DNA from: Metabacillus niabensis
GTDB taxonomy: Bacteria > Bacillota > Bacilli > Bacillales > Bacillaceae
Reading direction: 5' to 3'
DNA length: 64,000 nt
Assembly: GCF_020524345.1 (NCBI RefSeq)
Contig: NZ_JAIVLH010000016.1
Span: 1-64,000 of the forward strand
This document shows positions 24,813 to 33,217 of the stretch, piece by piece. Positions within the stretch are counted from its first letter, which is position 1; the number at the start of each line of letters is the position of its first letter. Below the pieces are notes generated by a model. The model was given only the letters and a program-made list of their open reading frames with translations, was not told the origin of the DNA and did not search any database. The position numbers and the translations under genes were made by a program.

Positions 24813-25714
24813 AGCTGGAAATTAAAAATGTGACAAAAACCTTTAAAAGAAAAACAGCAGTAGACGAATTTTCGATGGAAATACAATCAGGTGAATGTGT
24901 GGGGTTAATCGGACCAAACGGAGCGGGAAAATCAACCTTATTAAACATTATTTCAGATATCATCAATCCTACCAGCGGTGAGGTTTTACTAAATGGAAAG
25001 GACATATCCAAGATGAAAAAGAAAATTGGATATTTGCCACAGTATCCTAACTTTTATCATTGGATGTCTGCTAATGAAACTCTTTTATTTATGGGGCAGC
25101 TATCCGGTTTGTCAAAGAAAGAATTGAATGATTTAATACCAGAGAATTTAGTAAAAGTTGGGCTGAAAGAAGAAGGAAATTCTAGAGTTGGCACATTTTC
25201 AGGGGGAATGAAACAAAGACTTGGGATTGCACAAGCGTTATTGCATAAGCCATCACTAATTATCATGGATGAACCTGTATCGGCATTAGACCCTATTGGA
25301 CGAAGAGAAGTGCTAAATCTCATAAAAGAAATAAAAAGTGATACAACCATTTTATTATCGACCCACATACTTAGTGATGCAGAAGAATTATGTGAACGTT
25401 TTGTTATGATAAAAGGTGGATCAAAAATTGAAGACACAACGATTTCACGATTGTTAAGTCGAAATAGTGATAATAAACTGTATGTGGAAGTCACAGCAAA
25501 AGATCAGGAATGGATAGAAATTATGAAAAAGATTTCATATGTCAAGGAAGTAGAGGTAATTGGACAAAAAGTCAAAATCAAAATGGATGATATTGAAAAA
25601 AATAAAAATCGATTATTGAAACATGCACTAGATCATGGTGTTGACATTGTTAAATTTGAACTGAATAAAGATACGTTAGAAGAAATTTTCTTAAAATTGG
25701 TGGTGGAGGAATGA
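24809..25714 (+). CDS. yxlF: ABC transporter ATP-binding protein, YxlF-like
   Basis: The 301-residue ATPase has Walker A GPNGAGKST (about 33-41), Q-loop YLPQYPNFY, signature FSGGMKQRLGIAQAL, Walker B LIIMDEPVSALDP and the switch LSTHI. A C-terminal domain of about 85 residues follows, as in the drug- and bacteriocin-type exporters of this group. It is coupled by ATGA overlaps to the gene on each side. With YxlG it should form an exporter; in B. subtilis YxlFG sits in the sigY operon with no firm substrate. Confidence 0.85.
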   Translation: MKLEIKNVTKTFKRKTAVDEFSMEIQSGECVGLIGPNGAGKSTLLNIISDIINPTSGEVLLNGKDISKMKKKIGYLPQYPNFYHWMSANETLLFMGQLSGLSKKELNDLIPENLVKVGLKEEGNSRVGTFSGGMKQRLGIAQALLHKPSLIIMDEPVSALDPIGRREVLNLIKEIKSDTTILLSTHILSDAEELCERFVMIKGGSKIEDTTISRLLSRNSDNKLYVEVTAKDQEWIEIMKKISYVKEVEVIGQKVKIKMDDIEKNKNRLLKHALDHGVDIVKFELNKDTLEEIFLKLVVEE

Positions 25715-26499
25715 ATCATAGTATTGTATTGGCTAAAAAAGAGTTTGTTCAAATGGTTCGAGATTTTAAAGTGATATGGCTGCCGATCGTGTTTATCTTT
25801 TTAGGCATAACTCAGCCAGTTGTCACTTATTATTTGCCATCGATATTACAAGCATTAGGAGGTGGTCAGGGGATTACTATAGATTCGGGCTTGGCTAATC
25901 AAAAAGGTGGAGAGGTACTCGCAAGCACATTTGGGTCTCAATTTGATCAGATGGGACTTATGATTCTAGCCATTTCAATGATGGGAATAATTCAAGCAGA
26001 TAAAACAAACGGTATGTTGCCATTTATCTTAACAAGACCTGTTTCAGTTCTTTCATATTTAACTGGTAAACTATTATCAAATTATTTAATAGCTACGATT
26101 AGTGTAGCTTTGGGATATTTAACTGCGTATCTATATGTTCTTAATCTTTTTTCAAATGTGCCATTTTTCCTTATGCTTATTGCCTTATTATTTTATCTTG
26201 TATGGGTTCTCTTTATCGTATCTTTTACGATGATGGTCAGTACAATTTTTCAAAATCAAGGTATCATTGCTTTGATTTCAATTGTCTTCTTAATTGGCTG
26301 TAGAATAATAGTTACCATTCATCCAGTTATTGATCTATTTAATCCGGCTAGTATGAGTGGTCATGCCATGGAATTATTAATATTCGGATCTCTTAAATCA
26401 GATGTATGGATTCATTTGGTGACAGTGTTTTTAGGGATTCTCCTGACTTTCTATGTTACGTATTATTGGATTTCTACTAAAAAATATCACTATGAGTAA
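25711..26499 (+). CDS. yxlG: ABC transporter permease, YxlG-like (ABC-2 type)
   Basis: The 262-residue protein has six membrane helices in the ABC-2 arrangement: a first helix near 20-38, a large loop (45-85), then IQADKTNGMLPFILTRPVSVLSYLTGKLLSNYL, the usual cytoplasmic coupling region. It is translated from an ATG that overlaps the ATPase stop. The length is near that of YxlG. The operon ends at a hairpin 10 bases later. Confidence 0.82.
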   Translation: MNHSIVLAKKEFVQMVRDFKVIWLPIVFIFLGITQPVVTYYLPSILQALGGGQGITIDSGLANQKGGEVLASTFGSQFDQMGLMILAISMMGIIQADKTNGMLPFILTRPVSVLSYLTGKLLSNYLIATISVALGYLTAYLYVLNLFSNVPFFLMLIALLFYLVWVLFIVSFTMMVSTIFQNQGIIALISIVFLIGCRIIVTIHPVIDLFNPASMSGHAMELLIFGSLKSDVWIHLVTVFLGILLTFYVTYYWISTKKYHYE

Positions 26500-26508
26500 G
26501 AATATAAG

Positions 26509-26538
26509 AAGCACATCTCAAAAAAGATGTGCTTTATT
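26509..26538 (+). terminator. Terminator of the yxlEFG operon
   Basis: AAGCACATCT pairs with AGATGTGCTT and is followed by TATT. The loop is an A-rich stretch. Confidence 0.7.
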
Positions 26539-26551
26539 GTCATATATACAT

Positions 26552-27322
26552 TTAAGCCGATGTAGCGCCTTGTCCACCATCAATTCGATAATAAGATCCG
26601 GAGATAAAGGAAGCTTTATCAGAAGAAAGGAAAACCATGAGATCTGCAATTTCTTCAGGAGTTGAGTAGCGTTTCAAAGGAACACTGTTTTCAAATGCAG
26701 TGCGCGCTTCATCTTCTTTTCCTGGCATAGCATTTGTTTCAATCGATTTCATCATTTGTGTATCGACTCCTGATGGAGCTACAGCATTTACCCGAACGCC
26801 ATAATCGGCAGCTTCTAGTGCTGCTGTTTTGTTTAAGCCTAAAACTGCGTGTTTAGAAGCAACATAAAGCCCCATACCAGGTGCTCCTAGTAAACCACCG
26901 TTTGATGCTGTATTTACAACTGCACCACTTCTTTGTTCCTTCATAATAGGTAAGACATACTTCAATCCAAGGAAGGCTCCAAGAACATTAACACCAAAGA
27001 CTGCTTGATAATTGTCCACAGTTTGTTCATCTAACAAGCCGAATTTTCCGTTAATACCGGCGTTATTAATAAAAACATCGATTTGTCCATATTTATTTTT
27101 TGTTTTTTCAACATATTGTTGAACTTCTTCCTCCTTGGATACATCAGCCGCCAATAATAAAATATCATCTGCTTTAATGGAGCTAGCAGCCTTTTCCAAT
27201 GCATCTAATTTTAGATCAACCAGAGCCAATTTAGCTCCTTCAGCGGCAAAAGCTTTTGCTGCCGCAAGTCCGATTCCATTAGCTGCTCCTGTAATTAATA
27301 CAACTTTTTCTTTAAAACTCAT
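26552..27322 (-). CDS. Short-chain dehydrogenase/reductase
   Basis: The 256-residue classical SDR has TGAANGIGLAAAKAFA (TGxxxGIG cofactor loop, about 10-25), DLKLDALEKA (Asp after strand 2, favouring NAD), NNAG, and YVASKHAV with the catalytic Tyr-Lys; ASNGG supplies the serine position. The C-terminus SGSYYRIDGGQG is typical. The ATG at 27322 follows AAGGAGG at eight bases. It lies 87 bases after the GntR gene in the same direction, probably one operon. The substrate alcohol or ketone is unknown. Confidence 0.82.
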   Translation of the reverse strand: MSFKEKVVLITGAANGIGLAAAKAFAAEGAKLALVDLKLDALEKAASSIKADDILLLAADVSKEEEVQQYVEKTKNKYGQIDVFINNAGINGKFGLLDEQTVDNYQAVFGVNVLGAFLGLKYVLPIMKEQRSGAVVNTASNGGLLGAPGMGLYVASKHAVLGLNKTAALEAADYGVRVNAVAPSGVDTQMMKSIETNAMPGKEDEARTAFENSVPLKRYSTPEEIADLMVFLSSDKASFISGSYYRIDGGQGATSA

Positions 27323-27409
27323 GTCTATTTCCTCCTTTAGGTTTGTTATAAATATGATAACGCTATTAATGTCGATTGTCGACAATTTTGTTTTAGAAGG
27401 TAAAACCTT

Positions 27410-28066
27410 CTATTCTGTTAAGGTATCGAGTAATAATGCTGGAATGATTTCCTTGGCTTGATCAATGTTATTTTCTTTTATGCAGGATACCATGTCTAAC
27501 ATCTTTGGGTGAAAATGATTCATCGTTTCAATGGTCCATTTAACTTTAGCAAACACATTAAGAATATATACTGATTCATCATAAAACTTGCTAAGAGCCT
27601 TATTACTAGAAACATCAAAAAGATATTTCGTTAAGATAGATGATGACTCTTGATATGCGAGTAATTCACTAGCAAAAAACTTATTCGACATAAGGTTAAG
27701 CTTTTCATCTAGTGATTGGAGAGAATCCGGTGTCCATTTTCCTTTAGAAAACTCTAATGCCATTTGGATAAGCCCAATCATGACTTCAGTATATTCACGA
27801 ATTTCAATGCTAGAAAAAGATTTAACGAGAGTTCCTTTCCTTGGAATCCTCTCGACAATATTACTTATCTGCAGTAAATATAAAGCTTCCCTTACAGGAG
27901 CACGACTTGTTTTAAGTTCTTGGGCAAAATGTTCTTCGACAATTTTATCTCCTGGACCAATTTCACCCTTCATTATTTTTTCTAAAATATATTTAGCAAT
28001 CTGCTCTGGTAATGATTCACCAAATTGATTATCAGCACTATATAAATGGGAGGTGTTTCTTGACAA
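27410..28066 (-). CDS. GntR family regulator, FadR subfamily
   Basis: The 218-residue protein has an N-terminal winged helix (about 15-75: EQIAKYILEKIMKGEIGPGDKIVEEHFAQELKTSRAPVREALYLLQISNIVERIPRKGTLV) and an all-helical FCD-type effector domain with scattered histidine and aspartate residues. The TTG at 28066 is favoured because GGAG lies eight bases upstream; a GTG at 28075 has no binding site. It probably controls itself and the SDR encoded downstream. The effector may be a small carboxylate, as in most FadR-type regulators. Confidence 0.8.
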   Translation of the reverse strand: MSRNTSHLYSADNQFGESLPEQIAKYILEKIMKGEIGPGDKIVEEHFAQELKTSRAPVREALYLLQISNIVERIPRKGTLVKSFSSIEIREYTEVMIGLIQMALEFSKGKWTPDSLQSLDEKLNLMSNKFFASELLAYQESSSILTKYLFDVSSNKALSKFYDESVYILNVFAKVKWTIETMNHFHPKMLDMVSCIKENNIDQAKEIIPALLLDTLTE

Positions 28067-28174
28067 ATTTTTCACTCCATAACAAATTATGATCTATAAG
28101 GTTAATTTTAACATATTTAATCCTATAAAGTAGTTTGGAGTATGAGGTAAGCTATTGTAATAGCGATAATAAAA

Positions 28175-28197
28175 AACCGCCTTATACCAAGACGGTT
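28175..28197 (-). terminator. Terminator of the membrane protein gene at 28222
   Basis: On the minus strand AACCGTCTT pairs with AAGGCGGTT across a short loop, with one mismatch, and is followed by TTTTATTAT. Confidence 0.7.
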
Positions 28198-28221
28198 GAT
28201 AGATAAGTATAGATAGTCTAA

Positions 28222-28698
28222 CTAAACTGAGTCGCTGGAATCTATTTTTTCAGTTAATTTTTGAAAACCATAATTCACAAGAGCAAGTGAATAAGAAATA
28301 CAGAAAAGGGTTGTGGAATTGAATTTCTTTAATTTGTAATGTCCAATCTTTTGAAAAATTGGATTAAAGAAATAAGCAAAAATCACATCCATGATAAAAT
28401 TACAAAGTGCATACAAAGGAAATTTGCCGTATGTGAAATGAAATACCCACAAATTAATAGTAAAAAAGGGTCCGAAAATAAACGCTAATGCATCAAATAC
28501 CATATACTTTGTTCCGCCTTTTACCTTCCACCAATTGAAAATGGGGTTAAGGAGCGTTTGGATTAATAAAAGACAAGAACAGAATAATGTAACAGGTAAA
28601 TATCGTTTAAAAGATTGTTTGGGAAGAAACTTGATGACACCTGCCCACAGAAAGATCGCGTTTACAATTCTAAAAAAAGTAGCTATCAACTTACTCAT
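28222..28698 (-). CDS. Conserved membrane protein, intact relative of the frameshifted gene
   Basis: The 158-residue protein has about four membrane helices with aromatic-rich ends (FNWWKVKGG, GPFFTINLWVFHFTYGKFPLYALCNFIMDVIFAYFF). The family name is not recalled with certainty. It resembles the broken gene at 23338-23836 over most of its length. It stands alone between the GntR/SDR unit and the P450 gene. No function can be assigned. Confidence 0.65.
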   Translation of the reverse strand: MSKLIATFFRIVNAIFLWAGVIKFLPKQSFKRYLPVTLFCSCLLLIQTLLNPIFNWWKVKGGTKYMVFDALAFIFGPFFTINLWVFHFTYGKFPLYALCNFIMDVIFAYFFNPIFQKIGHYKLKKFNSTTLFCISYSLALVNYGFQKLTEKIDSSDSV

Positions 28699-28796
28699 CC
28701 TTAGGTTTTTTCTTAGGATGTGATAGATGAGCGGTTTTATTCAATAAAAAGAACAACAAGGATATGCTGTTCTCTTTTCATCATTCCATTTATTGT

Positions 28797-30029
28797 TTAC
28801 CTATGAACCTTCATCGGTAGATTCGTAAGGGATTGTCCTGTAGCGGAAACTGTAAGATTTTTTTCCAATTCAAACCCGTTCACTGGTTTAATGTGGGAAA
28901 ATTTTTGTGTGAAGACCTCAAGTGCAATGTTCATTTCTAATCGTGCGAGCGGTGCTCCTAAACAAAAATGTGGACCATTTCCGAATGTCTGATGTTTTTT
29001 ATTGTTTGAGCGATGGATGTCTAAAGAAAACGGGTTTTCAAACATTTCTTCATCCATATTACAGGCACTCATCCAAGCAATGACGACATCTCCCTTTTTT
29101 AATTCAATACCTAATAAATTATTATCCTGTTTTACAGTGCGGTCTCTCCTCGAAAGATGAAAGCGATAACGAAGCATCTCTTCGACAGCATTTGGTATGA
29201 GTTCTGGATGGTTTCTTAGTTCTCCATATACCGATGGATCGTCATAGAGTAATGAATAGAAAGAATTGGCGATCGCATGGCTTGTTGTTTCAACTCCTGC
29301 ACCTAATAACAACATGGTGACCTGTACAATTTCCTCATCTGTAAATCTTTCTCCATCTACTTCAGCACGAATTAAGTCACATATTATATCATCAGTTACA
29401 TTCATCCTCTTTTGAACTACAATAGGATATAGATATTGAAAGTACTCTTGTGCGGCCTTTTGTTTTTGCAGTTCGATTTCTTCAAGTCTTTCTTCATCAT
29501 AAGGCTGAAAAAGGATATCGATCCATTTTTTAAACTGATAACGATCTTGAATTGGTACGCCAAAAAGATCAGCTATAACAAAACTTGGTAAAGGAGTAGC
29601 CAGAGCATCGACAATATTAACAACTGAATTTTCTTTTATTTCTTCAACGAGTTCGGATGCAATCTGATAAATACGGGGTTCCCAATTTTTTAAACTGCGG
29701 GGAGTGAAAGCTGCTGCTAACAAAGAGCGGCTTTTTCTATGCTGAGGTGGATCCACATTTGTAATGTTTGTGATAGATGAAGGATTTGCCTGTTTATGAT
29801 TGGATCCAACAAAAATAGTTGTTCTCGATCCTTCACTTGAGAAATATTTATAGTTGCTTAATACTTGTTTTACATCCTCATATTTAAATACATTCCATGT
29901 ATTCGTTTTTTCATGATAGTATACAGGATGTTTTTGCAGCATTTCTTTGTACCAATTAATAGGGAAAAACTCTTCTGTACGTGAACGGAAATTGGTAATT
30001 TCTTTAATTGGAATAACTTCTTTAATCAT
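28797..30029 (-). CDS. Cytochrome P450, CYP107/CYP109-like
   Basis: The 410-residue soluble monooxygenase has all P450 signatures: I-helix GAGVETTSHAI (acidic residue-threonine pair for oxygen activation), K-helix EEMLR, and the haem loop FGNGPHFCLGAPLARLE with the cysteine ligand. It lacks a membrane anchor, as in class I bacterial P450s such as CYP109 of Bacillus that hydroxylate fatty acids, terpenoids or steroids. No ferredoxin gene is adjacent, so it must borrow redox partners. The divergent neighbour is a PadR-type regulator, and a palindrome lies upstream of the ATG, which follows AAGGAGG. Confidence 0.88.
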   Translation of the reverse strand: MIKEVIPIKEITNFRSRTEEFFPINWYKEMLQKHPVYYHEKTNTWNVFKYEDVKQVLSNYKYFSSEGSRTTIFVGSNHKQANPSSITNITNVDPPQHRKSRSLLAAAFTPRSLKNWEPRIYQIASELVEEIKENSVVNIVDALATPLPSFVIADLFGVPIQDRYQFKKWIDILFQPYDEERLEEIELQKQKAAQEYFQYLYPIVVQKRMNVTDDIICDLIRAEVDGERFTDEEIVQVTMLLLGAGVETTSHAIANSFYSLLYDDPSVYGELRNHPELIPNAVEEMLRYRFHLSRRDRTVKQDNNLLGIELKKGDVVIAWMSACNMDEEMFENPFSLDIHRSNNKKHQTFGNGPHFCLGAPLARLEMNIALEVFTQKFSHIKPVNGFELEKNLTVSATGQSLTNLPMKVHR

Positions 30030-30092
30030 CGTTTTATTCCTCCTTAAAATGAATACGTCTATAAATGTTGATCATCTTTCTATTTATAAATT

Positions 30093-30108
30093 TACTCTAA
30101 TTAGAGTA
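30093..30108. promoter_or_regulatory. Candidate operator upstream of the P450 gene
   Basis: TACTCTAATTAGAGTA is a perfect 16-bp palindrome in the gap between the divergent P450 and PadR-type genes, 64 bases from the P450 start. Confidence 0.5.
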
Positions 30109-30295
30109 TTTTAAAAAGAGTAATACATAATAGGGAAGTCATCCTATTAATCAACATTTTTGATTTCAATAGACAATTCTTTAACCGACTATTATCTCAC
30201 AGTCACTTTATGCCATAATGAATAGAGTGAAAATAGAACCAGTTGTATCAGATAGGATATGAGAAGGAATTTATGATCAAAAAGGAGAATGTCTC

Positions 30296-30847
30296 TTGTC
30301 TGTTTCATTATTTATACTAGGGAGCTTAGCCGATGAAAATAGTCACCCATACAAATTAAAGAAAGATTTACTTGATGCATTACCTATAAATAGAATGAGT
30401 GAGGGAAAATTTTATTATAATTTTGAGGCACTGCAGAAAAAGGGATATATAGAACCAGTAGAAACCATTCAAATAGAAAACCGTCCAAATAAGACTCTTT
30501 ATAAAATAACCAAAATTGGAAGAGAGTTTCTTGAACAAGAGATTTATCATAGTTTTAAAGAAGTATCTAATCTGAAAGATTTATATATATCCATATATTT
30601 AATTAAGTTCATTGATCCTCTTAAAGCAGTCTTTTTGCTTGAAGATGCTATTAAGCAGGAAAAGAAGCGTTGGGCTGAATTTAGGGATTCAAAAAATAGT
30701 GAAAAAATAAAAAAACGAATGGAACGATTAGATGATAAACAAAAGAAAGCTGTGCATTTTATTAGTGAACATGCTTTTAGTCAATCAGAAGAGAATATAA
30801 GATGGATGGAAAAGCTTTTATCTTTTCTAAAGGAAATCGAAAACTGA
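30296..30847 (+). CDS. PadR family regulator, long form
   Basis: The 183-residue protein combines a PadR-like winged helix (SLFILGSLADENSHPYKLKKDLLDAL, SEGKFYYNFEALQKKGYIEPV, KTLYKITKIGREFLEQEI) with a C-terminal helical dimerisation domain (KAVFLLEDAIKQEKKRWAEF, and a final amphipathic helix). The TTG start has AAGGAG eight bases upstream. Divergent from the P450 gene, it probably represses it until a phenolic or lipid-like substrate is present, as PadR proteins near P450s are thought to do. Confidence 0.75.
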   Translation: MSVSLFILGSLADENSHPYKLKKDLLDALPINRMSEGKFYYNFEALQKKGYIEPVETIQIENRPNKTLYKITKIGREFLEQEIYHSFKEVSNLKDLYISIYLIKFIDPLKAVFLLEDAIKQEKKRWAEFRDSKNSEKIKKRMERLDDKQKKAVHFISEHAFSQSEENIRWMEKLLSFLKEIEN

Positions 30848-30871
30848 TTACATGATAGAGGAGCTTCAACG

Positions 30872-30900
30872 TTGACATATCATAATATCACAGATATTAT
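30872..30900 (+). promoter_or_regulatory. Sigma-A promoter and operator of the rrf2-type gene
   Basis: TTGACA (30872-30877) and TATTAT (30895-30900) are 17 bases apart. The inverted repeat ATAATATC-ACA-GATATTAT (30882-30900) covers the spacer and the -10 box. Confidence 0.7.
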
Positions 30901-30935
30901 AGATTTATTAAGTCTTTAATTAAAGGTGGAAGAAC

Positions 30936-31376
30936 ATGAAATATTCCAAAGCAACGAATTATGCCCTCCATACAATTGTTTATTTGGCGCTATTACCGTC
31001 TGGAAAAACAATTGGGGTAAAGCCTTTAGCGGAGGTACAAAAGGTTTCGCCAACTTATTTGTCAAAAGTATTAACAACTCTAGTTAAATCCGGTTTTATT
31101 GAATCTGTTACGGGTGTAAACGGTGGATATAAATTAATAAAAGATGTGAAAGATATCTCTTTCCTGGATATCATTCATGCCATAGAAGGAACATCATCAT
31201 TATTCAATTGCAGTTTAGATCATACCCAGCACAATCGGGAAAATTGCTTAATTGAAAAAGTAATGAATAAAGCTGAACGAAAGATGGAGGATTATCTAGG
31301 GTCACAAACGATTGAAGATCTGGTCAAAAAGGTTGATGGAAAAATGGCTGAAAATATAAATTCTATCGCAAATTAA
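30936..31376 (+). CDS. Rrf2 family transcriptional regulator
   Basis: The 146-residue protein has the Rrf2 winged helix: MKYSKATNYALHTIVYLALLP, VKPLAEVQKVSPTYLSKVLTTLVKSGFIESVTGVNGGYKL, then FLDIIHAIEG. The effector loop holds two cysteines (NCSLDHTQHNRENC) and a histidine, fewer than the three needed for an NsrR/IscR iron-sulfur cluster, so it may sense thiol oxidation instead. AAAGGTGG precedes the ATG. A twelve-base motif, GATATTATAGAT, in its promoter recurs upstream of the flavoprotein gene encoded next, making that gene its likely target. Confidence 0.82.
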   Translation: MKYSKATNYALHTIVYLALLPSGKTIGVKPLAEVQKVSPTYLSKVLTTLVKSGFIESVTGVNGGYKLIKDVKDISFLDIIHAIEGTSSLFNCSLDHTQHNRENCLIEKVMNKAERKMEDYLGSQTIEDLVKKVDGKMAENINSIAN

Positions 31377-31405
31377 TTTTTTTAATCTAATTATAGATTA
31401 TAAAT

Positions 31406-31417
31406 ATCTATAATATC
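31406..31417. promoter_or_regulatory. Second copy of the Rrf2 operator motif
   Basis: ATCTATAATATC, the reverse complement of GATATTATAGAT at 30893-30904, lies 38 bases before the flavoprotein start within an AT-rich run of inverted repeats. Confidence 0.55.
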
Positions 31418-31454
31418 TATAATAGAGGAATATTTAATACGAGGAGGAAAACAA

Positions 31455-32369
31455 ATGTTAGATTGTGTAATTATCGGTGGAGGACCTGCAGGCTTAAATG
31501 CTGCTCTTGTCTTAGGGAGAGCAAAGAGAAAGATTGTATTGTTTGACAATAATCAAGCAAGAAATAATGTTACTCAGGAATCACATGGCTTTATTACGAG
31601 AGATGGTGTTTCACCTAGTGCATTCAGGGAGTTGGCACATCAAGATATTAGTAAATATCCATCAGTAAAAATAGAGAGAGTAAAGGTTGTTGACATCAAG
31701 AAAGAAAGCAGCAACCTATTTACAGTAACGACTGAAGAAGGAAAAATGTTTACAAGTAAAAAGGTAATGTTAACAACAGGTCTTAAAGAGAATTTACCGA
31801 GTATAAAAGGAATAAACGAGTACTATGGAAAGAGCCTCTTTAGTTGTCCGTACTGCGACGGGTGGGAATTGAGAGATCAACCTTTAATATTAATCGGTGA
31901 AAATAGCAATACCGCTCATTTGGCAAAAATGATTTATCAATGGAGTCATGACTTAGTCGTGTGTACAAACGGTAAGTCAGTTCTAAAAGAGGATGATGAA
32001 CTCCTACTTGAAAGGAAAGGATTGATCATAAAGAAAGAGAGAATAGAAACATTATCAGGGACAAACGGTAAATTAGAAAAAGTAATTTTTGAGGACGGTA
32101 CAACGATGAACCGAGTGGGCGGTTTTGTTACAACTGATCTTCAGCAGCCAAATAACCTTGCTATCTCTCTTGGATGTGAGCTGAATAATACGAATGGAAT
32201 TATTGTTGATGATTTTGGCAAAACAAATATTGAGGGAGTCTATGCTGCAGGAGATACCACATTTTCCGGACCTTCACAGCTAATCATCGCAGCAGGCCAA
32301 GGTGTTCGAGCTGCAGCTGGCATCAATCATGATTTGATAATGAAGGAATTTACTTCAACGGAATTCTAG
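31455..32369 (+). CDS. Thioredoxin-reductase-like FAD/NAD(P) oxidoreductase
   Basis: The 304-residue protein has an FAD-binding GGGPAGLNAALVLGRA at the N-terminus, a redox-active SCPYCDGWE disulfide (about 130-138), a second nucleotide-binding region (LILIGENSNTAHLA) where the usual GxGxxG is degenerate, and the C-terminal FAD motif GVYAAGDTT. This is the layout of thioredoxin reductase. The altered NAD(P)H motif and the Rrf2 partner suggest a relative with its own electron donor rather than TrxB itself. GAGGAGG precedes the ATG. It may act in disulfide or peroxide stress. Confidence 0.8.
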   Translation: MLDCVIIGGGPAGLNAALVLGRAKRKIVLFDNNQARNNVTQESHGFITRDGVSPSAFRELAHQDISKYPSVKIERVKVVDIKKESSNLFTVTTEEGKMFTSKKVMLTTGLKENLPSIKGINEYYGKSLFSCPYCDGWELRDQPLILIGENSNTAHLAKMIYQWSHDLVVCTNGKSVLKEDDELLLERKGLIIKKERIETLSGTNGKLEKVIFEDGTTMNRVGGFVTTDLQQPNNLAISLGCELNNTNGIIVDDFGKTNIEGVYAAGDTTFSGPSQLIIAAGQGVRAAAGINHDLIMKEFTSTEF

Positions 32370-32381
32370 AATTAAAGGACT

Positions 32382-32418
32382 TGGGAAGCAATATATAACT
32401 CTGCTTCCCATTCTTTTT
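32382..32418 (+). terminator. Terminator of the flavoprotein gene
   Basis: TGGGAAGCA pairs with TGCTTCCCA across a short AT-rich loop and is followed by TTCTTTTTT. Confidence 0.75.
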
Positions 32419-32425
32419 TGAGTCC

Positions 32426-33070
32426 TTATCTAGTTTTAAAATCCTTCTTAAACTGATCAAAATCTGCTTTAATGTATTGAAAGGATTTAAGTTGCCCGCC
32501 GTGATCGGGATGGGACAGCTTCAATAATTCTTTATAGGCAGTCATTACTTCTTTTTTTCCAGACACTTTTGATAGACCTAATTTATCGCGATAATCCTGT
32601 AATGGAAAACGTATTTGTAGAGGGGCTGTTTCCTTTTTTGGCTCTTGAGCTTTACTAGAATTAGTATGTATGGAATTTTCTTTGAGCTTAATTATTTCAT
32701 TTCTTAGTCGGATATTTTCTTTTAGCAAAGAATTTACTTCCTTTTGTAGATCATTCTTTTCTTTTTTGAGAAGTGAAATTTCCTGATGCAACTGTTCTCT
32801 TTGCTTTATAGAATTTTCATGAAGAGCTTTGATCCCCTCAATATATCCTTCTTGTACTTTTAATTGTGATTGAAACTGTCTAATCATTTCTTTTTTCTCA
32901 TCTCGTAAACTATGGTGTAGCGGTTCAGGTCTTTGGTGATCAATGCTGGCTCCATTTGTATCATCCGACGTAATTTTTCCTTCTTTTATCCATTTTCTGA
33001 TGGTGAGTGTTCTTATATTTTCAGAGACTCCTGCTTTTGTGAGCATCTCTACTGCTTCGTTCATCTTCAA
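32426..33070 (-). CDS. HTH, coiled-coil and J-domain protein
   Basis: The 214-residue protein has three parts. An N-terminal MerR-like helix-turn-helix (AVEMLTKAGVSENIRTLTIRKWIKEGKI, about 4-35) is followed by a long coiled coil (about 60-135, KKEKNDLQKEVNSLLKENIRLRNEIIKLKE). A C-terminal J domain (about 160-214) carries the LSHPDHGG signature with the HPD triad that stimulates DnaK ATPase. The TTG at 33070 is chosen from AAGGGTGA five bases upstream; a GTG at 33079 is possible. It stands alone. It may recruit DnaK to DNA or to a partner bound by the HTH. Confidence 0.7.
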   Translation of the reverse strand: MKMNEAVEMLTKAGVSENIRTLTIRKWIKEGKITSDDTNGASIDHQRPEPLHHSLRDEKKEMIRQFQSQLKVQEGYIEGIKALHENSIKQREQLHQEISLLKKEKNDLQKEVNSLLKENIRLRNEIIKLKENSIHTNSSKAQEPKKETAPLQIRFPLQDYRDKLGLSKVSGKKEVMTAYKELLKLSHPDHGGQLKSFQYIKADFDQFKKDFKTR

Positions 33071-33217
33071 TATCGTCACCCTTTTTTTCCTCTTATCTCT
33101 TTTTAGATAAGATTTCTTTACTATATATATAAGGTGAAGAAAGGTATTTTCTGTCCGGAACGTTTTATCATAAAAAAAACGGTATACCTCATTGATTGAG
33201 ATAGACCGCCATTTTAA

